Source of the DNA: Leyella stercorea
GTDB taxonomy: Bacteria; Bacteroidota; Bacteroidia; Bacteroidales; Bacteroidaceae
Assembly (NCBI RefSeq): GCF_019052365.1
Contig: NZ_JAHQUY010000115.1
Span: 1 to 5,108 of the forward strand
DNA length: 5,108 nt
Reading direction: 5' to 3'
Every line of letters begins with the position of its first letter. The stretch's first letter is position 1. The notes beneath the pieces were generated by a model. The model did not search any database. It saw only the letters and a program-made list of their open reading frames with translations, and was not told where the DNA came from. A program made the translations under genes and the position numbers. Shown here one piece after another: positions 1 through 5,108 of this stretch.

Positions 1-150
1 AGAAAGAGAAAATAAAAGAATATGTGCTTGCACTATATCGCGTCTTAGGATTATAATCTATTGCTATGTTCCATTTATCCACTAAACTTGCAAAACGATT
101 TCTTATGCTGTCTGGAACTTGTGAAGCCAATTCTTTTATTTTCTCTTTCT
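1..150. repeat. Perfect 21-bp inverted repeat (arms 1-21 and 130-150)
   Basis: Positions 1-21 are the exact reverse complement of 130-150, separated by 108 bp. The arm at 1 may continue beyond the window. Both arms are purine/pyrimidine-skewed and lie in the coding sequence of the left-edge lipoprotein: the right arm encodes the EKEKIKE stretch and the left arm YSFIFSF. The match is certain; whether it is functional is not. Confidence 0.6.
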
Positions 151-718
151 CTGTATTTGTTAGAAAGTCTCTCGTTGATAGGCTGTCTTGTTTGTTGTCA
201 GCATTGGAATTCCAAATACTCTCTGGTTCATGTACAGTTTGCAATGGTACTTTAACAATAGAGTCAGAAGCCACTTTCTCATAGTCATTTGGTAAGTGAT
301 TGGTTTGCTCTACAAAGGTTTTAAATAGAAAATTTCTTCCCCAACCATTACCAAATATAACATCTAATGGTTCCCCTGTATCTTTCCATATTCTGACTCT
401 TGCTGCAAATCCAAAATCAAATTTAACGGCAGTACTATCATATGTAAAAGTTACAGTATAGTACTTTCTTCCTATCTGTTTTTTTATTTCAGGAAAGCTG
501 TCCCCATAATCCTCCTTTTGGAAAACTTGAACATCCGATACGTTAGCCTCTTTAAAAAATGGAACATACGCAGGACCAAAGGTCAAAGCCACGTTTCTTG
601 CGCTATTTACAAGAGTACTATTGTCTAAGACCTCTGGTCGCTTGCATGAACTCAAGAATAGTGTACATAATACCGCTATTCCCCAAACTACAATTATTAT
701 AGATGTTTTATTTTTCAT
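1..718 (-). CDS. Lipoprotein of unknown function, 3' end cut by the window edge
   Basis: The reading frame is open from an ATG at 718 to the left edge with no stop, giving 239 visible residues; the C-terminus is missing. Residues 1-25 form a lipoprotein signal: basic MKNK, a hydrophobic stretch rich in I and V, and the lipobox L22-S23-S24-C25. I therefore expect a lipid-anchored envelope protein. The mature part mixes beta-type segments (for example KYYTVTFTYDS and AVKFDFGFAARVRIW) with a lysine/glutamate-rich helix-like stretch near residues 187-200 (TNTEKEKIKELAS). I do not recognise a family. It lies 30 nt downstream of the DUF4377 lipoprotein gene, so co-transcription is likely. The leader is A/T-rich with no clear Shine-Dalgarno, as usual in Bacteroidetes. 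A 21-bp inverted repeat lies in its 3' part. That the frame is coding and the protein a lipoprotein is well supported; function is unknown. Confidence 0.86.
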   Translation of the reverse strand, partial: MKNKTSIIIVVWGIAVLCTLFLSSCKRPEVLDNSTLVNSARNVALTFGPAYVPFFKEANVSDVQVFQKEDYGDSFPEIKKQIGRKYYTVTFTYDSTAVKFDFGFAARVRIWKDTGEPLDVIFGNGWGRNFLFKTFVEQTNHLPNDYEKVASDSIVKVPLQTVHEPESIWNSNADNKQDSLSTRDFLTNTEKEKIKELASQVPDSIRNRFASLVDKWNIAIDYNPKTRYSASTYSFIFSF

Positions 719-748
719 TGTTTGATTTGATACAATTAAAACTCTCTA

Positions 749-1123
749 CTACTCATTTCCCTTTGCCATTTTTGACACCACTTTTATAAGAGTATAGTCA
801 TAGCTTGATCCATCTGCTGGTGGATTGGCATATATGGTCTTCGTAGCCAAAAGTTCGTACTCGTATCCTTTCTCGTATGTAAAGCCTTCAATTCCGTTGA
901 ACTCGCATGGCTCCCAAGTCTTTTCTCCCTTTTCTTTTATCAACATACATTCGTGTGGTGTACCCGTCATACCGGTACATTCTCCTGTTGTGGCAGAAAC
1001 ATATAGAGTTACAGTCTTCTGCTTGTCTTTAGGTTCATCGTCATCATTTAAACAGCTTGCAAACATTGTAAATACTATTAACAAAATGAAGAGAATCCCG
1101 ATTCTTGTTTTGATTTTTTTCAT
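749..1123 (-). CDS. Small DUF4377-domain lipoprotein
   Basis: The 124-residue product has a lipoprotein signal peptide (MKKIKTR, hydrophobic core, lipobox F21-A22-S23-C24). The cysteine is followed by LNDDDEPKDK; an acidic stretch just after the lipid cysteine is typical of surface-export signals in Bacteroidetes lipoproteins, so exposure on the outer face of the outer membrane is likely (inference). Residues 37-118 match the DUF4377 pattern as I know it: a beta strand TLYVS, then ECTGM (C49), ECMLIKE (C59), W70, the core NGIEGFTYEKGYEYEL (76-91), NPPADGSS (100-107) and a final strand YTLIKVVSK. The domain often occurs next to META/HslJ-type domains, but here it stands alone; its biochemical role is not known. 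C49, C59 and C73 remain in the mature part, so a disulfide is possible. The gene lies 124 nt after the outer-membrane barrel gene and 30 nt before the next lipoprotein. The stop is TAG. The ATG follows an A/T-rich leader shared with the lipoprotein gene at 3235-4023. Confidence 0.95.
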   Translation of the reverse strand: MKKIKTRIGILFILLIVFTMFASCLNDDDEPKDKQKTVTLYVSATTGECTGMTGTPHECMLIKEKGEKTWEPCEFNGIEGFTYEKGYEYELLATKTIYANPPADGSSYDYTLIKVVSKMAKGNE

Positions 1124-1130
1124 AATTTAA

Positions 1131-1148
1131 AATTTTTAATGTTTATAT
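1131..1148 (-). promoter_or_regulatory. 18-bp leader element before the DUF4377 lipoprotein gene
   Basis: This is the second exact copy of AATTTTTAATGTTTATAT (plus strand), again 7 nt from the start codon. The flanking bases differ from those of the copy at 4031-4048, so identity is limited to the element and does not reflect a longer recent duplication. Confidence 0.45.
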
Positions 1149-1181
1149 ATGTGTGAAAATATAATTATAATTGACTGTTTG

Positions 1182-1203
1182 AATGCAATTTTTAATTTGC
1201 ATT
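1182..1203. repeat. Short inverted repeat between the barrel and DUF4377 genes
   Basis: Arms AATGCAA and TTGCATT (7 bp, perfect) surround an 8-nt A/T spacer, about 45 nt after the barrel stop codon. The hairpin is weak and no T-run follows on the minus strand, so I do not call a terminator; it could be an mRNA processing or stability element, or chance. The rest of this 124-nt gap holds only A/T-rich leader sequence. Confidence 0.3.
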
Positions 1204-1247
1204 TCGCATGAACATGTTACCAATGACTTGATTATGTCTTTGCCTTC

Positions 1248-3308
1248 TTATTTTAAGATTGCACTTTCACTATTTTGATGTTTGTAATCTGGTGACTTTG
1301 ATGTCTTCTTGCCATAGTCAAAACTATAAACAATTTTCAGATTTGCATACTGATTATAACTACGACTTTGATCTATTTGTTTGAAAGAATAATATGATGC
1401 AGATAATTCATCTACAATGTTATTCTTCATCATGAATAAATTGTTTGCATTAGCTTCGATAGCCCAATTCCCATGATTCCACATTGCCGATAGTTGATAC
1501 CGCCAAAATGTCTTTCTGTTAATCTGGCTGTCTATCAAATCTCTTGTCGGTGACGCTATGGATGCACCAAAAGAAAAATCCCGAACATAGTAATTTATCA
1601 TAGCAGTCCCAGAGAATGCAGACAAATTACGATGCTCTGCTCCTCCTCGAACTAAATGTTTAACCCATTGACCGGATAACTTCATATTAAGTGTACCAGA
1701 AGGTTTATAGGTTATAGACATATCTGCACTGGGACGATGATAGATACAGTCATCTCTAAAAGTGCTAATAAGATGCCCGTCTCGAATATAGTAATCCGAA
1801 ATAATCGAATGATTTTGGTAAAAGTATGACACTCCCGTTTGCAAAGCGAATTTGTTAAGGTTCAAGGTATGGCTTAATCGCGGATTCAAAAGAATTGAAT
1901 TATCCATGTTAGAATTACCTTTGAGAATGATGATAGGATCTATCTGCTGTTCTACATTGTTAATCGTATTTATTCTCGGATAGGTATTTCCCAAAGCGAA
2001 CATAAATTGAAGTTGTTGTACTTTATCAATCTTATATGTAGCTCTTGCCTGAAGTCTCGGCGTAAGATGATTGATTGACCTCATCCCCTTTAAACGATAT
2101 GTAAGAAATGAAAGTCCTGGGTTGATGTCAAAGAAGAACCTCCCTAAACGTTGAGAATAGTCAGTAAAGAGGATTGTTTCTGAGGAATGTAAATTTTGAT
2201 TATATGCTGAAGCTCCTGTATATTCAGAATCGCTTATTCTCAAAAACTCAAACAAGCTGAAGGCTAATCTATTTTTATGACTGAACGTCATTGAATAGTT
2301 TGCATTTGCTTTGACATAATAGTAATCTTCTTTGACGAGTGAATGAAAGGACATATCATCCTCTTTATAGAAACGGTTATAGTCATTTCGAGAATAATAT
2401 CCATCAAAAACATAATCCAACGATTTTGTGTTAGAAAATGTGTGCAATCCGTAAAAATAGACACTTGGACGATAAGATTTGTTTCTTGTGTTAATGTCCA
2501 AAATGCTACCGTTCTTGATTGCAGCAGCAGTTTTCCAATACTCCGTCATTCCATTATTGACACCGTTTTTTGAGGCATTCCATGCCATACCACCTCTAAG
2601 CATCCAAATATATTTTCTTCCTCGGTTGCTGATTGATGCCTGTACATATTCTTCCGTTTGCCTATTGTCAGCATTATTGTAATGCTGCAGTCTATTCAAT
2701 TGATAATCAGGGAAAATAAAAGTCTCATTCTCGTCCATAGACGATTTTGGATTTTCCAAAGAATATCCAGCCCAAAGGTTCAAACTTTTGGTTCCTGTGA
2801 CAAATTTCGAAATAAGATTGTAATCACCATGGAGATAGCCTACATTCTGAGACGCATCAAGTTGCGTGTAGCCACCATTGTTGAGTGGTTTCATTATTAT
2901 GTTTATAGCATATGCATCTTTTGCATATTTACCAGTCGGCACATCAAAATATTCCACTCGAGAAACGTCCTTCGGTCTTAAAGACTGTACCTCTCGAAAA
3001 TCAACTTCACGCCCATCTATATAGAGAGTCGCAGCCCCATTTGGAGTTGTCACACTTCCAGTCGAACGCTCGACAGACACTCCAGGAATCATGAGATTGC
3101 TCAACAGATCATAACCAGTTACAGCATGTTTACGTTGCTCTTTTGTAGGAATAGCAAGGATATAATCACCTTCTCTTGTAAGATAAGATGACTTTACAAC
3201 AACTTCACCAAGTTCTTTGCCTTGAATAAAAGTTTTAGTTGTATCTGGTTTCTGTGCATAAGTTACGTGTATGCACAAACTCATTATGATGACTAACAAT
3301 GCTTTCAT
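1248..3308 (-). CDS. TonB-receptor-like outer-membrane beta-barrel protein (plug plus barrel)
   Basis: This 686-residue protein starts with a Sec signal peptide (MKALLVIIMSLCIHVTYA, probable cut after A18). A short linker leads to ELGEVVVKSS (32-41), the usual start of a Bacteroidetes plug region. The plug spans about residues 42-141: YDLLSNLMIPGVSVER (66-81), ATLYIDGREV (93-102), LRPKDVSRVEYFDVPTGKYA (110-129) and the closing strand INIIMKP (135-141). From about 145 on, alternating aromatic/polar strands with tight turns make up the barrel, of the 'outer membrane beta-barrel family protein' (OMP_b-brl_3) type. The carboxypeptidase-like N-terminal domain that often precedes the plug is absent. 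The last strand seems to end near YSFDY (661-665) and is followed by a 21-residue hydrophilic tail, which is unusual for a barrel protein. Such proteins pass or bind substrates at the outer membrane using TonB energy; the substrate is unknown. The start overlaps the end of the upstream lipoprotein frame by 74 nt, so translational coupling is possible. Confidence 0.95.
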   Translation of the reverse strand: MKALLVIIMSLCIHVTYAQKPDTTKTFIQGKELGEVVVKSSYLTREGDYILAIPTKEQRKHAVTGYDLLSNLMIPGVSVERSTGSVTTPNGAATLYIDGREVDFREVQSLRPKDVSRVEYFDVPTGKYAKDAYAINIIMKPLNNGGYTQLDASQNVGYLHGDYNLISKFVTGTKSLNLWAGYSLENPKSSMDENETFIFPDYQLNRLQHYNNADNRQTEEYVQASISNRGRKYIWMLRGGMAWNASKNGVNNGMTEYWKTAAAIKNGSILDINTRNKSYRPSVYFYGLHTFSNTKSLDYVFDGYYSRNDYNRFYKEDDMSFHSLVKEDYYYVKANANYSMTFSHKNRLAFSLFEFLRISDSEYTGASAYNQNLHSSETILFTDYSQRLGRFFFDINPGLSFLTYRLKGMRSINHLTPRLQARATYKIDKVQQLQFMFALGNTYPRINTINNVEQQIDPIIILKGNSNMDNSILLNPRLSHTLNLNKFALQTGVSYFYQNHSIISDYYIRDGHLISTFRDDCIYHRPSADMSITYKPSGTLNMKLSGQWVKHLVRGGAEHRNLSAFSGTAMINYYVRDFSFGASIASPTRDLIDSQINRKTFWRYQLSAMWNHGNWAIEANANNLFMMKNNIVDELSASYYSFKQIDQSRSYNQYANLKIVYSFDYGKKTSKSPDYKHQNSESAILK

Positions 3309-4023
3309 CTATTGATTTTTTATTGTTTTTATTATATAACGGCGAGACAATATTATTATTGTTATGTTCAGAGTCTATCGTATAGTTTACGTTTGCATCG
3401 TAACCATAAGCTTTCTTGGTTGCCTCAAGTTCGTTGTCCGTCATGCGCTGATAAACCACCATGCCGTAGAATGGTTTCAGATTTCCATTCTCATCGGTTG
3501 CATCGCCCAGTTTCTGCAAGGTGTGCATTTGCAAATAATTTGACTCTGTTTTTGTGAGGAGTAAAACTTGCATATAGCGGTTTTGCATACTTTGACTTGC
3601 CGAACCGCGCATGATGAATCCTGACACAGCATCATAAAACCATTCTGTTTTGTTATAGAACTTACCATCGGTATCGCCATGGTGGAAACCTATCAGATGA
3701 CCGTCTGACTCAAACCAATAATCCATATATCCACCGCCATAAACTGTCTTGCGGTAGTCTGTTTGTGAAAGTCTGCCGTTATCCTGCACTTTATACATGC
3801 CTATGACTTTCCATCCATAGCCCTTTACCTTATTTTCAATGTCAGCAGCACTTACGGGCTTTAATCCTTTAAACACACAGCATCCATCGTTGTTAATAAT
3901 ATAAGTCCTATCGAACTCATAGTCAATAACTGTAACTGGTCCGCTAGGTTCCTCAGTCATATCACAACCTGTAAAAGAAACGATGCTGAGCATCGCCATC
4001 AAAAAAATCCAAATCCTTTTCAT
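3235..4023 (-). CDS. Lipoprotein of unknown function, possibly lipocalin-like
   Basis: The frame encodes 262 residues with a clear lipoprotein signal (MKRIWIF, hydrophobic core, lipobox F17-T18-G19-C20) followed by DMTEEPSGP. The body, about residues 30-200, looks all-beta, with W71, YWFESDG (102-108), EWFYD (127-131), a long strand MQVLLL (151-156) and a closing YGMVVYQRM (186-194). This spacing of tryptophans, glycine turns and strands resembles lipocalin-like lipoproteins, but that is only an impression and I cannot assign a family. C48 and C49 are adjacent. After about residue 216 the sequence becomes Asn/Lys-rich (HNNNNIVSPLYNKNNKKS), and residues 239-262 are read from DNA that also encodes the start of the barrel protein in another frame. 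The true C-terminus may therefore lie earlier, or a frameshift may be present. The gene lies 46 nt after the ORF6N gene and just before the barrel gene, so it may be that barrel's lipoprotein partner. The signal and core are reliable; the tail is doubtful. Confidence 0.88.
   Translation of the reverse strand: MKRIWIFLMAMLSIVSFTGCDMTEEPSGPVTVIDYEFDRTYIINNDGCCVFKGLKPVSAADIENKVKGYGWKVIGMYKVQDNGRLSQTDYRKTVYGGGYMDYWFESDGHLIGFHHGDTDGKFYNKTEWFYDAVSGFIMRGSASQSMQNRYMQVLLLTKTESNYLQMHTLQKLGDATDENGNLKPFYGMVVYQRMTDNELEATKKAYGYDANVNYTIDSEHNNNNIVSPLYNKNNKKSIDESIVSHHNEFVHTRNLCTETRYN
3309..3350 (-). promoter_or_regulatory. A-rich translation leader of the barrel gene, inside the upstream lipoprotein frame
   Basis: The mRNA just before the barrel start codon reads AATAAAAACAATAAAAAA then TCAATAG and ATG, which looks like an ordinary A-rich Bacteroidetes leader and not a conserved coding segment. 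In the lipoprotein frame it gives the low-complexity stretch NKNNKKSI. A TAG lies directly before the ATG in the barrel's own frame. No Shine-Dalgarno or promoter box is seen here, so translation probably depends on the upstream message. Confidence 0.4.
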
Positions 4024-4030
4024 AAATCGT

Positions 4031-4048
4031 AATTTTTAATGTTTATAT
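4031..4048 (-). promoter_or_regulatory. 18-bp leader element before the 3235-4023 lipoprotein gene
   Basis: The plus-strand sequence AATTTTTAATGTTTATAT is identical to the one at 1131-1148, and both end exactly 7 nt before the ATG of a lipoprotein gene. On the mRNA it reads ATATAAACATTAAAAATT, an unstructured A/U-rich stretch suited to start-site recognition by ribosomal protein S1 in a group that seldom uses Shine-Dalgarno pairing. Its function as an element is inferred. Confidence 0.45.
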
Positions 4049-4069
4049 TCTTGAAATATTGCGTATTGA

Positions 4070-5026
4070 TTACTCTCTATTGATCCTTTCCACCAATTCG
4101 TCTGGTGTAAGTATCTCCATCTTGGAGAAACCAAACCACTTCTTGCCCAAGTCCTTTATGGATGCTCCTATGTGATACACATCATCGTCTATACAAAGGA
4201 AGCGGTCATGTGATAAACGGAATGTTTCAACATCAATCGGTGCATATTGAGCATTATGGCGGTCTATGTCGAGTTGGAACTGACGACTTATCTGCTGAGT
4301 GTAGATGATTGCAGACACGTTATTATCTCTTTTATCGAGCAATGTCAGTACGGTCTCGTCAACATAGTTATCGATAAGGACAATACGTTTCTTCGCACTC
4401 TTAATCAAGTCGGACACGAAAGTATAGGCATCATAAATTTGACCATTGTAGAACACACCTTGTTTCGGCTTTGCATTGCCCTCATCCAATCTGCGAAATA
4501 CCTCGTCTATGCGTTTGTCTGTTTCTTGCTGATGTTGCTGCATTTCCAGTTGATGGTACTCCATTGTTGAAAGACGTTGGAAAACTTCTGCATTTGTCAC
4601 CATGAAACGTCTCATTGCAACAAATGCATCCATAATTCGTATGCTTACACGAATTGCGGTTTCACTTCTAAGAACAGTGGAGAGCATAGCCACTCCCTGC
4701 TCCGTGAAAGCATATGAACGAACTGTTGAGTGCTTCAAACTATTGAACCGGTCGCAATTTGCGACCAGTTCAGCCATTTCCTCCTTAGTCAGTTGAAAAC
4801 GGAAACGCTCAGGGAAACGTTCTATATTACGTTTTACAGCCTCGTTTAATCTTTTAGTTTCCACTCCGTAAAGTTCAGCCAAGTCTCTATCTATCATAAT
4901 TTGATTTCCACGAATAGACATTATTCGACTTTCCACAGGAGTGGTAACTACGACTTCATCATTTTGTAACTGGTCACAATTTGCGACCAGTTCTCCTTTA
5001 TCTTGATGTTCTATATTATCTGACAT
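4070..5026 (-). CDS. ORF6N-domain DNA-binding protein with C-terminal PLD-like domain
   Basis: This 318-residue cytoplasmic protein is probably a DNA-binding regulator. Residues 31-141 form an ORF6N domain, related to phage KilA-N/antirepressor proteins: RIMSIRGNQIMIDRDLAELYGVETK with LNEAVKRNIERFPERFRFQLT, then SYAFTEQGVAMLSTVLRSETA and IRIMDAFVAMRRF. Residues 145-182 are a Gln/Glu/Arg-rich probable coiled coil, suggesting a dimer. Residues 190-303 look like a single PLD-like domain: FYNGQIYDAY, RIVLIDNYVDETVLTLL, then H273-x-R275-x4-D280-x6-G287-A288-S289. The lysine of the usual HKD motif is replaced by arginine and GSxN is altered, so nuclease or phospholipase activity is doubtful. The first 30 residues are an extension holding a second copy (12-18) of the ELVANCD found inside the domain (86-92). 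M1 is chosen because of its position after the promoter box and A-rich leader; M36 would cut into the domain. It is the first gene of the run and may control its own operon through the three palindromes in its leader and coding sequence. Confidence 0.95.
   Translation of the reverse strand: MSDNIEHQDKGELVANCDQLQNDEVVVTTPVESRIMSIRGNQIMIDRDLAELYGVETKRLNEAVKRNIERFPERFRFQLTKEEMAELVANCDRFNSLKHSTVRSYAFTEQGVAMLSTVLRSETAIRVSIRIMDAFVAMRRFMVTNAEVFQRLSTMEYHQLEMQQHQQETDKRIDEVFRRLDEGNAKPKQGVFYNGQIYDAYTFVSDLIKSAKKRIVLIDNYVDETVLTLLDKRDNNVSAIIYTQQISRQFQLDIDRHNAQYAPIDVETFRLSHDRFLCIDDDVYHIGASIKDLGKKWFGFSKMEILTPDELVERINRE
4746..4770. promoter_or_regulatory. Palindrome copy 3, inside the ORF6N domain at codons 86-94
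   Basis: The core GGTCGCAATTTGCGACC is a perfect 8-bp-arm palindrome around a central T. Flanks AACC and AGTT extend it to 12-bp arms with one mismatch. On the minus strand it encodes ELVANCDR within the ORF6N domain. It lies 222 bp from copy 2, and the two share 21 of 22 bases as a direct repeat (minus strand, starting at 4993 and 4771). Confidence 0.6.
4968..4992. promoter_or_regulatory. Palindrome copy 2, inside the ORF6N gene at codons 12-20
   Basis: The core GGTCACAATTTGCGACC on the plus strand is flanked by AACT and AGTT, giving 12-bp arms around a central T with a single mismatch. On the minus strand it encodes ELVANCDQ in the N-terminal extension of the protein. It is about 75 bp from the leader copy, centre to centre. 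Confidence 0.6.
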
Positions 5027-5045
5027 ATTTCTATCTTTATTTTTG

Positions 5046-5064
5046 AGATCACAAATTGTGACCT
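5046..5064. promoter_or_regulatory. Palindrome copy 1, in the 5' leader of the ORF6N gene (candidate operator)
   Basis: On the minus strand the core is GGTCACAATTTGTGATC: 8-bp arms around one central base with one arm mismatch, extended by one A:T pair to 19 bp. It lies between the -7 box and the start codon, ending 20 nt before the ATG. Here it could bind a protein and block transcription, or fold in the mRNA near the ribosome site. Two related copies lie inside the gene. Confidence 0.6.
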
Positions 5065-5090
5065 TAAACGTATTGTTGTTATATTGCGTA

Positions 5091-5098
5091 CAAAGGTA
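5091..5098 (-). promoter_or_regulatory. Bacteroidetes-type -7 promoter box (TACCTTTG) of the ORF6N gene
   Basis: Read on the minus strand the sequence is TACCTTTG, an exact match to the Bacteroidetes sigma-ABfr -7 consensus TAnnTTTG. It lies about 65 nt before the ORF6N start codon, and transcription should begin a few bases downstream, giving a leader of roughly 55-60 nt. The -33 TTTG partner would fall just beyond the right edge, so the promoter cannot be confirmed in full. No other TAnnTTTG box is present in the intergenic gaps of this window. Confidence 0.65.
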
Positions 5099-5108
5099 GT
5101 GCTTTTAG

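Noticed and set aside
61..284. Plus-strand frames of 64 and 72 codons near the left edge
   Set aside because: They overlap each other and lie opposite the left-edge lipoprotein frame, which is open over its whole length and starts with a lipoprotein signal.
825..1130. Plus-strand 101-codon open frame
   Set aside because: It lies opposite the DUF4377 lipoprotein gene, which has a signal peptide, lipobox and family motifs; the plus-strand product shows no motif.
1150..1175. Possible promoter (TATATTTT on the minus strand) before the DUF4377 gene
   Set aside because: It lacks the final G of TAnnTTTG and has no TTTG at the -33 spacing, in a region where such A/T strings are expected.
1182..1203. 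Rho-independent terminator after the barrel gene
   Set aside because: The hairpin is short and A/T-rich and no T-run follows on the transcribed strand.
3477..3680. Second minus-strand frame of 67 codons
   Set aside because: It lies inside the 3235-4023 lipoprotein gene in another frame and has no signal, motif or leader of its own.
1248..4023. SusC/SusD-type polysaccharide-utilisation pair
   Set aside because: The barrel protein is much shorter than SusC and lacks its N-terminal domain, and the adjacent lipoprotein is far smaller than SusD with no SusD-like features.
4247..4796. Plus-strand open frames of 107 and 64 codons
   Set aside because: They are antisense to the well-supported ORF6N gene, and no leader or known motif supports them.

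Overview
The window looks like a stretch of a Bacteroidales-type chromosome (Bacteroides/Prevotella relatives). The basis is its AT-rich composition, A/T-rich leaders without a clear Shine-Dalgarno, a TAnnTTTG-type -7 promoter box (TACCTTTG) at the right edge, lipoprotein signal peptides (one with an acidic stretch just after the lipid cysteine), a Bacteroidetes-style outer-membrane beta-barrel protein, and an ORF6N-domain protein of the kind common in that group. Genus cannot be decided from the sequence alone.

All five genes are on the minus strand, so they read from right to left. The order of transcription is: (1) an ORF6N-domain DNA-binding protein with a C-terminal PLD-like domain (4070-5026); (2) a lipoprotein of unknown function (3235-4023); (3) a 686-residue TonB-receptor-like outer-membrane beta-barrel protein (1248-3308), which overlaps the end of gene 2; (4) a small DUF4377 lipoprotein (749-1123); (5) a further unknown lipoprotein, which runs off the left edge (1-718). 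Gaps are 46 nt, an overlap of 74 nt, 124 nt and 30 nt. The only convincing promoter box is the one before the ORF6N gene, so a single transcription unit is possible though not proven. No stretch over 300 bases lacks a gene. I see no RNA gene, CRISPR array or insertion sequence.

Genes 2-5 make a coherent cell-envelope set: one outer-membrane barrel with a plug domain plus three lipoproteins, at least one probably surface-exposed. This suggests a small uptake, export or sensing complex whose substrate cannot be named. The ORF6N protein at the head is the likely regulator. Its gene carries three copies of a 17-bp palindrome (consensus GGTCRCAAWTTGYGACC): one in the 5' leader and two inside the coding sequence, where both encode ELVANCD. 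This is a good candidate for an autoregulatory operator set and the most interesting signal here.

Other points of note are an identical 18-bp leader element at identical spacing before two of the lipoprotein genes, a homopolymer-associated overlap between genes 2 and 3, and a 21-bp perfect inverted repeat at the left edge inside the last lipoprotein gene.
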